Below are positions 27,112 to 35,640 of a stretch of 64,000 bases of DNA, one piece after another. A program made the position numbers and the translations under genes. Source of the stretch: Neobacillus cucumis (lineage in GTDB: Bacteria > Bacillota > Bacilli > Bacillales_B > DSM-18226). The notes under the pieces were generated by a model. That model was not told where the DNA came from and did no database searches. It saw nothing but the letters and a program-made list of their open reading frames with translations. The DNA is taken from NCBI RefSeq assembly GCF_023715505.1, contig NZ_JAMBOH010000016.1:62001-126000 (forward strand). The letters run 5' to 3'. Position 1 is the stretch's first letter. Every line of letters starts with the position of its first letter.

Positions 27112-28059
27112 TTAATTCCCCTCCCTTTCATATCGTGTAATGCGTAAATAAACGGCTGCAAAGATGAACAAAATTCCAAATGCGACAACAGTTAATGCGG
27201 ATCCATATCCAAAATTAGAGCCGTGGACTGCTTGTTCCGCAATATACATGGTTAATGTCGTCGTGCTATGTGCAGGGCCTCCGCCTGTGAGGTTGAAGAG
27301 GAGGTCCACGTTGTTAAACTCCCAAATTACCCTTAGTAAGGTTGTCAACACAATTGTATTTTTTAACTGCGGAAGTGTCACATGCCAGAACGATTTTATC
27401 CGTCCCGCACCATCTACCTTAGCCGCCTCATAGAGTTCTTCCGGAATACTTTGGAGAGATGCAAGTAAGGTGATGGCAAAGAATGGAATCCCCCTCCAAA
27501 GCTCAGCAATGATTACCGCAATGAATGCTGTCCCACTGTCAGCAAGCCATGCTTTATTCTCACTAATAATCCCAAGTTTCATTAGTAAATCATTGATTAC
27601 ACCCATATGTTCATTGTACATTAACGACCACATGACGGAGGCTAAAACACCCGATATAGCCCAGGGAACAAAGGCTGCTGCTCTTACAATTCCTCTAAAT
27701 CTAAACTTTTGATTAAGGAGAAGCGCTGCAGCTAAACCAAATACCAGCTGCAAGCCTACTTGTGACACTACCCATTTAAGCGTGTTTAGCAAGCTTGGCA
27801 GAAATAATTTGTCATCGGTAAAGATTTTCTTGAAATTATCTAACCCAGCAAACCCATTATAAAAGGGAGCGGATACATCGTAATTCTGAAGGCTGTAGTA
27901 AAATACCGTCCCGATTGGATAGAATAAAAAGGTTACAATCATCAATGTTGACGGTAGAATAAAAAAATAAGGAATCCATTTTTCAATTTTTACTTTTTTG
28001 GTAGGTTTTTGATTTTGGGTTGAAACAATTTGCACATCGAGCTCTTGTCGAAGATTCAT
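27112..28059 (-). CDS. Sugar ABC transporter permease (MalF/LacF type)
   Basis: 315 residues, six membrane segments and the EAA motif (IPEELYEAAKVDGAGRIKSFWHVTLPQLK). First gene of the importer operon. ATG has AAAGGAGG upstream. A cre-like site lies 36 bp before the start, so carbon catabolite repression is predicted. It forms the membrane channel together with the downstream permease and delivers oligosaccharides to the intracellular GH105 and GH4 enzymes. Confidence 0.92.
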   Translation of the reverse strand: MNLRQELDVQIVSTQNQKPTKKVKIEKWIPYFFILPSTLMIVTFLFYPIGTVFYYSLQNYDVSAPFYNGFAGLDNFKKIFTDDKLFLPSLLNTLKWVVSQVGLQLVFGLAAALLLNQKFRFRGIVRAAAFVPWAISGVLASVMWSLMYNEHMGVINDLLMKLGIISENKAWLADSGTAFIAVIIAELWRGIPFFAITLLASLQSIPEELYEAAKVDGAGRIKSFWHVTLPQLKNTIVLTTLLRVIWEFNNVDLLFNLTGGGPAHSTTTLTMYIAEQAVHGSNFGYGSALTVVAFGILFIFAAVYLRITRYEREGN

Positions 28060-28094
28060 AGAATAGATCCTCCTTTCTTGTTTTTTATTCTAAC

Positions 28095-28108
28095 CGAAAA
28101 CGTTTTCA
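28095..28108. promoter_or_regulatory. cre-like CcpA site before the ABC importer
   Basis: CGAAAACGTTTTCA, read on the other strand as TGAAAACGTTTTCG. It matches the cre consensus TGWAANCGNTNWCA at all but the last base and has a 12-bp perfect palindromic core. It lies about 36 bp upstream of the first permease start. Confidence 0.75.
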
Positions 28109-28319
28109 TTAAGAATTCAAAATTTTTAGGTAAATGTTTGATATTTTTATACGTTTCAAAAATTTTATTAATTTTTACTATAACGATCCGTTTAGCAGAT
28201 TATCGGGAAAAACTTGTATTTATTGGGCAAGATAATTATTATCTGAAACCCACGGAAAAAGACAGCTATTGTCAACTGCCTTCAATCAAACCATTAAACT
28301 CCTCAAAACCGCGGTCTTT

Positions 28320-29117
28320 TTATTTTAAAATGTGGTTACGAAGGGGTACTAGCTTTAATTCCTCTATCCCCTCAAGGACGAGTCGGCCAATCTGCACAGC
28401 CCCAGCCTCCTGAAAATGTGTGTTATCCTGAACACCATTTGAATAGTTCACGCTCTCTCCAGCATCCAACCAGAGGAAAACATCCTTCGTTCTTTCCGGT
28501 CCAAGTTCTTGGAACAATGCCTTGCTTTTAGCTGTAAGATCGATTACCGGCACATTTTCTTCCAAGCCAATCTCCTTCATGGCCGCCGGATAATCACCAT
28601 GCGAATCACGCGCAACTCCTTCCTCTGTAAAACGTCGCCGTTCAACTGGAGTTATAAGGACCGGAATAGCCTGTTTTTCGCGTGCACCGTCAATATACCG
28701 TTTTAAATAGCTTTTATAAGTTGAATATGGCTCTGTATAACGAGATGGATCGTCAATTTTTTCGTCATTATGTCCAAATTGAATAAAAAGATAATCCCCT
28801 TTCTCTATCTGACTTAATATGGAATCAAGTCTCCCTTCATCTATAAAACTTTTTGAGCTTCTGCCAGAGGAGGCTTCATTTTTTACGATGATTTTATCAT
28901 CAAAAAACTGATCAAAAACCTGTCCCCAGCCTGTCCTTGGTGCTAGCGAGCTCGAATAGTCAGATACAGTCGAATCTCCGGCCAGATAAACAGTAATACT
29001 ATTTTTGTGGGTGTTTTCGTAATTCGCTGCTTTAGCAAAGCTGTTTCCAAAAATCAAGCCAGGGATTACTAAAAACAAGGTTACCAGCAGCATTTTTTGT
29101 TTAAGATTATTCCGCAT
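28320..29117 (-). CDS. Rhamnogalacturonan acetylesterase (SGNH/CE12 family)
   Basis: 265 residues. An N-terminal hydrophobic signal segment (about 8-30, ending SFAKA) indicates secretion. SGNH blocks are present: GDSTVSDY (nucleophile Ser), SSGRSSKSF, QFGHND, and the D-x-x-H dyad in DNTHFQEAG. The enzyme removes acetyl groups from rhamnogalacturonan I, easing lyase action; B. subtilis RhgT and YesY are counterparts. It lies between the broken GH28 gene and the importer operon. The 260-bp stretch downstream contains only the cre site and no credible gene. Confidence 0.9.
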   Translation of the reverse strand: MRNNLKQKMLLVTLFLVIPGLIFGNSFAKAANYENTHKNSITVYLAGDSTVSDYSSSLAPRTGWGQVFDQFFDDKIIVKNEASSGRSSKSFIDEGRLDSILSQIEKGDYLFIQFGHNDEKIDDPSRYTEPYSTYKSYLKRYIDGAREKQAIPVLITPVERRRFTEEGVARDSHGDYPAAMKEIGLEENVPVIDLTAKSKALFQELGPERTKDVFLWLDAGESVNYSNGVQDNTHFQEAGAVQIGRLVLEGIEELKLVPLRNHILK

Positions 29118-29162
29118 AATATTCCTCCTTCATGAACAATTAAATAGATTAATAAAATAAGT

Positions 29163-29192
29163 GAGAACCTGCCCAAATGGCAGCAAGTTCTC
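29163..29192 (-). terminator. Imperfect hairpin after the GH28-FN3 remnant
   Basis: GAGAACCTGCC / GGCAGCAAGTTCTC, a bulged stem, 15 bp past the stop codon. Weak T tail. Confidence 0.5.
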
Positions 29193-29207
29193 CTTAATCG
29201 ATCTTGA

Positions 29208-30613
29208 TTAGTTTTTGTTTGGCCCTTTCGTCGTAACCTTAATACTAGGCCCAAACCCACTCCATTTTCCTGCTGCATCGCCTGCTTCAATCTTGAATAC
29301 GTAAGTAGTATTTGGAGCTAGTCCTTGGATTCGATACTCAGTTCCAGATGCGGTGCTCTCCGTATTAATAGGAGTAAAGGTGACCTTTTCATTTACTGGC
29401 TTTCCATCTTGATAAATACGATAACCCATAACCTTTTTATCATCATAAGCATTTGGCCAGCTTAATTTCACACTTGTTTGGGTAATTGCTTTGACAGTAA
29501 TTATGCTTTCTTCCGGCCACTTAGGAGCGCTATGGTCAAATGCCTCATTCGTTTTGACTGATAATACTTGTGGATAACTTGATTCATTTCCCGTTTCATC
29601 TAATACTTTTATTTTAAAGTTATAAGCTGTATCAGGATTTAATTTTTTCACTGTAAACGACAATTCATTTCCTGCTGTTTCCCCGACTTTTTCCCCATTT
29701 GCAAATATTTCATACTTTTTAATCCCGTAAAGGTCAGTTGCACCTTTCCATTGAAGCTTCGCCCAGGTGCCACCAAGGCTTCCAGTTACATCGCTAAGTG
29801 TAAGCGAATCATCACCGGTTGGCACATCAGGAGAGACTATATCCTTTGTTCCAGATGTCGTGAACGTAGTTATAGGTCCATTGTCTGACCGATTCCCTGT
29901 TCCATCAACTGCTTCCACTTTAAACTGATAGTTTAAAGCAGGTGAAAGTCTTTCCACATTGTAAGAAGTTTGTTGCCCTTTAACAGAAGCAATTGGATTT
30001 TCACCATTATAAATAAGATACGAAGCTACTGCTGTATTGTCTGCTGCTCTTGTCCAGCTGAGAGTCGCAGAAACATCCTTTACATTTATTGCTTGTAAAC
30101 TGGAGTCTCCAGTCCATTTCGGACCTTCAGCAGCGTTAGTCGATACAGATGTGGCTGTAGTATCACCTTCAAATTTTAATCCAGTAGAGTTCGTAATGAC
30201 CCATGGATTTGCTGTAGAAATGAATTTTACATTTTTAAAAGAACTGTCTTTTAAAAAGTCTATCTTGGTTGGCTTCGCTTTCATAAATAAAACATTTTCA
30301 AAGTGGATAGCCTCATGGAATTGGTCAGGAACGCCTGCTACTTCGATTGGTTCCTTGCCAGTTCCATTAACGGTGATGTTTGACGTAAATGTCTCTAAAT
30401 TGTGCTTTTTGGGCTGCTGGCTCAACCTCAATTGCAGCATTAGCGTCTGAGTAGGCAGATGTAAAAATAAAGGCTTATATCTTTCATGGCATTATCTCTA
30501 AAGATGATATTTCTTGCACCACCGCCATTATCCGGGTTGGTTTTACAGCGGAGGCCAATGTCTGTCTTATACATGACATTATCCTCTGCAAGAATCCCCT
30601 CTATCCAAGCTCC
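29208..30613 (-). pseudogene. Broken GH28 polygalacturonase with C-terminal fibronectin type III domains
   Basis: Three reading frames in succession give parts of one protein. Frame A (30613 to about 30485) reads GAWIEGILAEDN, DIGLRCKTNP and GGGARNIIFRDNAMKDI, typical of GH28 beta-helix turns. A neighbouring frame then reads AFIFTSAYSDANAAIEVEP up to QFRDIYVK (about 30405). The third frame continues NITVNGTG and runs into about three FN3 domains (roughly 29215-30115) to the stop at 29208. The region upstream begins with a stop codon, so the start and most of the catalytic domain are missing. Two frameshifts and truncation mark it as a remnant. Sequencing error could explain the shifts but not the missing 5' part. 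It would have been a secreted pectinase. Confidence 0.8.
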
Positions 30614-30672
30614 TTAATTATTAAAATTATACCCCTATTTAAATATTAGGGCTGTTCTATATCAAAAGGAAA

Positions 30673-30699
30673 AGGACTTACCAATGGAAGGTAAGTCCT
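30673..30699 (-). terminator. Terminator of the GGDEF pseudogene
   Basis: AGGACTTACC / GGTAAGTCCT with a 7-base loop, followed on the minus strand by TTTTCCTTTTG. Confidence 0.82.
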
Positions 30700-30710
30700 C
30701 TATACGATAG

Positions 30711-31928
30711 TCAGCTATTTTTTTGAGAGGTTAATCGATTCCGGCCATTAGTCTTAGATTGAAGCATCAATTGGTCTGCATATATATATCCTTTTCCATT
30801 GACACATTCTCATTTGACTTATAAAAATAGAGACCCAAGGAAGTAGTATATTTAATCTTAGCAGTATCACCATTATATTCCAAATTAAGTGTACTATTTT
30901 CAATGTCCAAAAGGATTTTACCTAACAATAATTTTGTTTCATCAAAAGATTTATTTCGTAAAAACATCGTAAATTCTTCTCCGCCGCTTCACAAAAAGGT
31001 AATCTTCCTTTCCTACATACTTTTTTAGAGTATCAGCGAAATGCTTAATTACTTGATCTCCCACAGCATGGTTATAATTATCATTAATTTTTTTAAAATT
31101 ATCGATATCCCCTACAACGATCCCAATCCATTCACCGCTATTATTTAATTCTTTCATTTTCTTATCCATGTAGGCCCTATTATGGATACCAGTTAAAAAG
31201 TCAGTATATGCCATTTGTTCAAATTGATCACGCTCAGCTTTATGCTGAATTAATTGTGCCTTTGAAATAAAAGAATGACCTACTAAATAATTAATAATAA
31301 AAAGGCCGAGTACCATTTCCCAGAGCCCTTCTTTAATTAATAGAAATAACATCCCAATGATAAAAGAAATCCTAAGGATACTTCTACTTTTAATAAAGCT
31401 AATCAGTTCTTTCTTAGTGCTAATTTCTTTCATCAGATAAAAAAAAATAATTAAGAAAGTATCTGATAAAATAGCATTCAAAATAACCAAGATAAACATT
31501 AATATCCAAAATCCAAATGGTAGGTAGGAGAAGGGTTTGTTTAGTATTTGGTAAACAAAGAAAGTAAGAGTATTTTGCAGGACAAACGAACCGATGTTAT
31601 AAAAAATATGCAGTAACTCATCCGGATCATCTGTTTTTGTTATTTTTTTATAAAAATACGCTGTAATCCTAAATAGGGATTCAAAAACTAATAAACCCAC
31701 TGGGCCAAAAATTAAAATAAAGGATAAACTATAATTGATCCCATAATCGACAGTATCTTTACCTTTTTTACTTATTGTACGTAAATGGAAGGAAAGGATT
31801 GTAAATACCCAATACATGAATAAGGCCTTGAAAAAGAAGGTTTCTCCAATTGGGTGACTCTTTGGGAGTAATGAACCCAACAGTGATACTAAAAATAATA
31901 GAATAATATAAATTTTATCTTTACTCAA
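30711..31928 (-). pseudogene. Membrane diguanylate cyclase (GGDEF), frameshifted twice
   Basis: The N-terminal part (31928-30951 frame) has seven or eight membrane segments and the start of a GGDEF domain (AYTDFLTGIHNRAYMDKKM, GDIDNFKKINDNYNHAVGDQVI). At about 30985 the frame breaks precisely at the signature: the next frame reads GEEFTMFLR where GGEEF is expected. That frame continues to about 30780, where a second shift in an AT repeat leads to ADQLMLQSKTNGRNRLTSQK, the usual GGDEF C-terminus, ending at 30711. As read, the active site is destroyed and no cyclase could be made. Sequence errors at both places would restore an intact gene, so read-level checking matters. Confidence 0.8.
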
Positions 31929-32129
31929 TTTACATTTGCCCTCTTTCCATCTACCTATATGTACTTAAATCATAATTTGCTGCTTTTAGTTACAAATAGT
32001 CCATTATATCTCATAATATATTAACAAAATAATTAGACATAGTTAATCATTATTTAAATCCAATATTCACTATCATTTAAATATCCCTTGTGCACATAGG
32101 AAATTGGAACTTTTCTTTAAAAATTAAAA

Positions 32130-32153
32130 GTCCATTCCGCTGGGGGAATGAAC
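32130..32153 (-). terminator. Terminator of the thiolase gene
   Basis: GTTCATTCC / GGAATGGAC on the minus strand (one G-T pair), loop 6, followed by TTTTAATTTTT. Confidence 0.85.
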
Positions 32154-32169
32154 TTAAGTCGTAACCTTC

Positions 32170-33345
32170 TTATAATCTCTCCCAAATAGAAGCGATTCCT
32201 TGTCCTCCACCAATACAAACTGCAGATGCCCCGTATTTTCCACCGCGTCTCTGTAATTCATAGACAAGTGAAAGGGTAATCCTTGTACCACTCGCTGCAA
32301 GTGGATGCCCAAGAGCAATGGCACCGCCATTCACATTTCCGATCTCCGGATCAAAACCTAACTCTTTTTGGCAGGCTAGATACTGCGCGGAGAAGGCTTC
32401 ATTAATTTCAATCAAATCCAAATCTTCCAGTTTTAAACCTGCTTTTTGGAGAGCCGTTTGAATGGCGGGAACCGGTCCAATCCCCATATATTTTGGATCC
32501 ACCCCTACTACACCCCACGATACGAGTCTTGCGATAGGCTTCAACCCTTTTTCAGCGGCAAATTCACTGGAAGTCACAATAACAGCTGCTGCTCCATCAA
32601 CCATCCCGCTTGCGTTTCCAGGGGTTACAACCCCATTCTCGATAAAACGAGGTTTTAGTTTTGCCAGCTTCTCCATACTTGTTTTACGCACATGTTCATC
32701 TTGGTCAACGACTCTACTCCCTTTTCTTTCCTTTACGGTAACGGGAACTATTTCTTCATTCAGATACCCTTTTTCAATCGCTGCAAGTGCCCGTTCATGA
32801 CTTGAAAGAGCATGCCGATCAACTTCTTCACGAGAAATGTTATATTTTTTGGCCAGATTTTCCGCCGTGTCAGACATAGTAACGTCACCAACCGTATCGT
32901 ATAAACCATCCCAGACCCAGTCTTCAATTACAGGACCGCCTAGTCCGCTTCCCCATCTCATTCCTGGGATTACATGGGGGACGTTACTCATGCTTTCTGT
33001 CCCTCCGGCCAGAACAGCGTTTGCTTCACCTGTTAGAATGTAACGAGCCGCAGTTAAAATGGCTTCTACTCCACTGCCGCACAAACGATTAATCGTTAAC
33101 GCTGGAACGTGAATAGGCAATCCCGCCTTTAAGCCAACATGACGAGCCAGAAGATGGGCATCCTTACTTGATTGCTGAACATTTGCAAACACAACTTGAT
33201 CGATCTCTTCCGGATTAATCTTTGCTTTCTGGACTGCACCACGGGCTGCTTCTACACCTAAATCGGTCGCCGAGATTCCTCTAAACGTTCCGGAAATTTC
33301 TGTAAAGGCTGTCCGTGCCCCTTCAACGATAACAATATGACTCAT
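32170..33345 (-). CDS. Acetyl-CoA C-acyltransferase (thiolase)
   Basis: 391 residues from ATG 33345, with GGAGGAG nine bases upstream; TTG 33354 abuts the ribosome binding site and is rejected. Catalytic residues are in place: Cys in NRLCGSGVEAI, His in GGAIALGHPLAASG, and Cys in SAVCIGGGQG. It performs the thiolytic step of beta-oxidation or acetoacetyl-CoA formation. Its neighbours (dehydrogenase, hydratase, ligase) point to side-chain shortening of an aromatic acid. It is separated from the rest of the cluster by an intergenic repeat and a terminator, so it has its own transcript. A partial cre lies upstream. Confidence 0.93.
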   Translation of the reverse strand: MSHIVIVEGARTAFTEISGTFRGISATDLGVEAARGAVQKAKINPEEIDQVVFANVQQSSKDAHLLARHVGLKAGLPIHVPALTINRLCGSGVEAILTAARYILTGEANAVLAGGTESMSNVPHVIPGMRWGSGLGGPVIEDWVWDGLYDTVGDVTMSDTAENLAKKYNISREEVDRHALSSHERALAAIEKGYLNEEIVPVTVKERKGSRVVDQDEHVRKTSMEKLAKLKPRFIENGVVTPGNASGMVDGAAAVIVTSSEFAAEKGLKPIARLVSWGVVGVDPKYMGIGPVPAIQTALQKAGLKLEDLDLIEINEAFSAQYLACQKELGFDPEIGNVNGGAIALGHPLAASGTRITLSLVYELQRRGGKYGASAVCIGGGQGIASIWERL

Positions 33346-33362
33346 GTAATCCAACTCCTCCT

Positions 33363-33376
33363 CAAAAGCGCTTTCA
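33363..33376. promoter_or_regulatory. Partial cre-like site before the thiolase gene
   Basis: CAAAAGCGCTTTCA; the other strand reads TGAAAGCGCTTTTG, which matches the cre consensus except at the last two bases. It lies 18 bp upstream of the start codon, overlapping where the transcript would begin. Confidence 0.5.
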
Positions 33377-33514
33377 TATTTTATTAAGTACTATTCTTTT
33401 TATCAATGATTCTATCTTTATTGTAAATACTTACCTTTCATATTGTTATCCTCAGTTCAAACGAAAAAGGGTATCTTTCTTCCTACATTTTGCTGGTTTT
33501 GCTTATAAAAAAAT

Positions 33515-33696
33515 GGCTGTGTTAAACTTGAGAGTTGATTTCCGCTCCAGGCGCTTCGCTTTCCGCGGGCGGTCCGGGGAGCCTCCTCGGCGCTATGCGC
33601 CTGTGGGGTCTCCCCAGCCCCGTACTCCCGCAGGAGTCTACGCGCCTTCCGCTCCAATCAACATGCCAAAAATCAACAATAGCCTTTAACACAGCC
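33515..33696. repeat. Bacillaceae intergenic repeat (about 182 bp, MITE/REP-like)
   Basis: Outer inverted ends GGCTGTGTTAAA (33515-33526) and TTTAACACAGCC (33685-33696) are perfect. Inside, a GC-rich 129-bp core begins GTTGATT (33534) and ends AATCAAC (33662), with further inverted CCGCTCCA/CTGGAGCGG-type segments. GC content is far above its surroundings. From memory, closely similar units occur in many copies between genes in Neobacillus/Bacillus chromosomes. It contains no transposase; a 66-codon ORF across it is an artefact of high GC. Confidence 0.8.
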
Positions 33697-33705
33697 TAAA
33701 AATAA

Positions 33706-33737
33706 AAGCTGTCAATCTAGTTTATAGACGGCAGCTT
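33706..33737 (-). terminator. Terminator of the aromatic-acid operon
   Basis: AAGCTG-CCGTC pairs with GAC-AGCTT around an ~13-base loop on the minus strand and is followed by TTTATTTTTA. It lies 7 bp past the stop of the 185-residue protein gene. Confidence 0.7.
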
Positions 33738-33744
33738 CCTATTT

Positions 33745-34302
33745 TTACAATAGATAGAATGTGTTCCCTTTTGGACCTAAAGGCAGATGTCCTTCCTCTA
33801 AAAGTTCTATTAGAACTGATAGAGCTTCATGATCATCAGCTAATTCAGCAGTACAGGCTAAAATACTTACATACATGGCATGACCAACTAGGAATTTAAT
33901 CGTATTCTCATCCTTAAAAGTCATAAAAGCTTGTTTGTATGCACTATGAAAAATTGCTTCAGGCACTCTATCAACAACCTCATTTAGAAGTCTTTCATTC
34001 TCAAGGCTGTCAATTTTCTTTTTCCATTGTTCCGGTAATTCCTTCAGTACCTCCCAAAGAGCGCTGCCTTCAAATGAAAGCGTTTTGATTGTTTCAGGTA
34101 CCTGCTCTATGCAAATCCATTTGATTTCATAATCATGAACCCCAAAAGCACTCATAAACTGTGCTAATTTTCCTTCGATTTTAGGGGAATATTTACCAGC
34201 ATTTGAATACCAGTTGATCGATGTCAATTTTTCAATTAATTCATTGACTGAACGGACTGTAAGGCCATATTTTCCTTCATTGAATAATTGGGCCAAAGCC
34301 AT
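33745..34302 (-). CDS. Unrecognised 185-residue protein of the gentisate cluster
   Basis: I do not recognise this family. The protein is soluble, mainly helical and without signal peptide or membrane segments. Its features are an N-terminal FNEGKYGLTVRSVNELIEKL helix pair, a middle GVHDYEIKW segment, EIFHSAYKQAF-like His-containing helices and a glycine-rich C-terminus GHLPLGPKGNTFYLL. ATG follows AAAGGAG. It is the last gene of the operon, 40 bp after the monooxygenase. The cluster lacks an obvious maleylpyruvate isomerase, so this gene, or direct hydrolysis by the FAH-family enzyme, are the candidates to fill that gap. This is only positional reasoning. Confidence 0.6.
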   Translation of the reverse strand: MALAQLFNEGKYGLTVRSVNELIEKLTSINWYSNAGKYSPKIEGKLAQFMSAFGVHDYEIKWICIEQVPETIKTLSFEGSALWEVLKELPEQWKKKIDSLENERLLNEVVDRVPEAIFHSAYKQAFMTFKDENTIKFLVGHAMYVSILACTAELADDHEALSVLIELLEEGHLPLGPKGNTFYLL

Positions 34303-34342
34303 TTTATCTTGCTCCTTTCAGGCGGTTTCATAGTATATGAGC

Positions 34343-35575
34343 TTAGTATTTCGTAGTTAATTCCGGAGGACCAAATTTTGGACCATACGGACCTTCCTCT
34401 AACCAACGGCCCAGCCTCGGCACAATTGATACGAGTGAAGCAGCAAGCTCCCGCTTAAGATTCATTTCCGAAGAATTTCCTTGAAGATGGTGTAATGCGG
34501 TTGTTGAACAATCACGATTCCAATTGGCAGCAATGCGTCGTTCTCTTGCCGCTAAATAAATGGCGTCTCCTCGTTCATCTTCTGTTTTGGCTTGAATTGC
34601 CCTCTCAATTCCCGAAACTGCCTTAAGCGCATCTGGAACACCGGAGTTTAGTCCGCGGGCACCAAATGGAGCAAATAAATGAGCCGCTTCCCCAGCAAGA
34701 AGTACTCTCCGCTTAGGATCTGTCAATGAACTGGCCACTACCTGATGGAAACGATAGGTAGAGACCCAGGTAACACGTTCTGCATATTTAGGATCCATCA
34801 CTTTTGGCAGCCATTGTTTCACACCTTCCATGCTAGTAAAATCGTCTGGATTATCTCCCTCTAATAACTGAAGGTCAACACGCCATCCTCCCTTAAATGG
34901 AACAAACATTACATTTCTTCCACCGGTTGCGGGATGTTGATAATGAAAAGTACGTTCAAGCGGCAGTGGATTCACCTCATCTTCTTTTACGTCCAAAACA
35001 AGGAATGTGTCTTCCGTACGTGGTCCTTCAAATACAAGACCTGCCTGTTCTCTTACAACTGAACGGGCTCCATCACATCCAATAATGTATTGAGCCTCAA
35101 ATGTTTCACCTGAGGCTATTTTCAAAATGGTACCGGTATCGTTGATTTCTAATTCTTTAACCGGAGAATCCCAAATTATTTCTACACCAGCATCCATACA
35201 GGCATTATAGATGTGTTTCTCAATTTCATCCTGATGAAGCGACGTGAAATGCGGCAATTCACTCGAATCATTATTATTGGTGATTCCATAATTACGTACA
35301 TATACTTCTTTTCCTTTATATAAAGTCCGAACGACTGGCCAGATAATTCCGTTCCGGGCAAGTATGAAGCCAAGACCTTTTGAAGTCTCCTCTAAATGCT
35401 TCAAGGTGGCATTGTGTAAGTAAATGGCTCTGCTTCCTGGACGCGGCCGTCCGAATGGATCGGCTTCGATCACAACGGAAGAAATCCCTTTTTGTTTTAA
35501 TGCAAGACCTGCAACAAGACCAACAGGCCCAGCACCCACAACAATAACGTCATATTTCCTTCTCTTTTCCATCAT
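34343..35575 (-). CDS. FAD-dependent aromatic monooxygenase (3-hydroxybenzoate 6-hydroxylase candidate)
   Basis: 410 residues of the flavoprotein aromatic hydroxylase (PheA/TfdB-like) family. It has GxGxxG in VVGAGPVGLVAG (about 11-22), the DG motif GCDGARSVVREQ and the GD-type motif RVLLAGEAAHLFAPFGARG. Such enzymes hydroxylate phenolic acids with NAD(P)H and oxygen. Next to gentisate dioxygenase, conversion of 3-hydroxybenzoate (or salicylate) to gentisate is the likely reaction. ATG follows AAAGGGAG. Substrate cannot be read from the sequence. Confidence 0.85.
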   Translation of the reverse strand: MMEKRRKYDVIVVGAGPVGLVAGLALKQKGISSVVIEADPFGRPRPGSRAIYLHNATLKHLEETSKGLGFILARNGIIWPVVRTLYKGKEVYVRNYGITNNNDSSELPHFTSLHQDEIEKHIYNACMDAGVEIIWDSPVKELEINDTGTILKIASGETFEAQYIIGCDGARSVVREQAGLVFEGPRTEDTFLVLDVKEDEVNPLPLERTFHYQHPATGGRNVMFVPFKGGWRVDLQLLEGDNPDDFTSMEGVKQWLPKVMDPKYAERVTWVSTYRFHQVVASSLTDPKRRVLLAGEAAHLFAPFGARGLNSGVPDALKAVSGIERAIQAKTEDERGDAIYLAARERRIAANWNRDCSTTALHHLQGNSSEMNLKRELAASLVSIVPRLGRWLEEGPYGPKFGPPELTTKY

Positions 35576-35640
35576 TTTCGGCGCTCCCTTTTATTTTGAA
35601 ATAGATTTATTCATAAATTATTTACTAGTCTCATACTCTT

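Noticed and set aside
28030..28413. 127-codon plus-strand ORF between importer and acetylesterase genes
   Set aside because: It overlaps the ends of two well-supported minus-strand genes and the cre site, and has no recognisable motif.
33457..33657. 66-codon minus-strand ORF
   Set aside because: It lies almost wholly in the GC-rich intergenic repeat, where stop codons are rare by composition.
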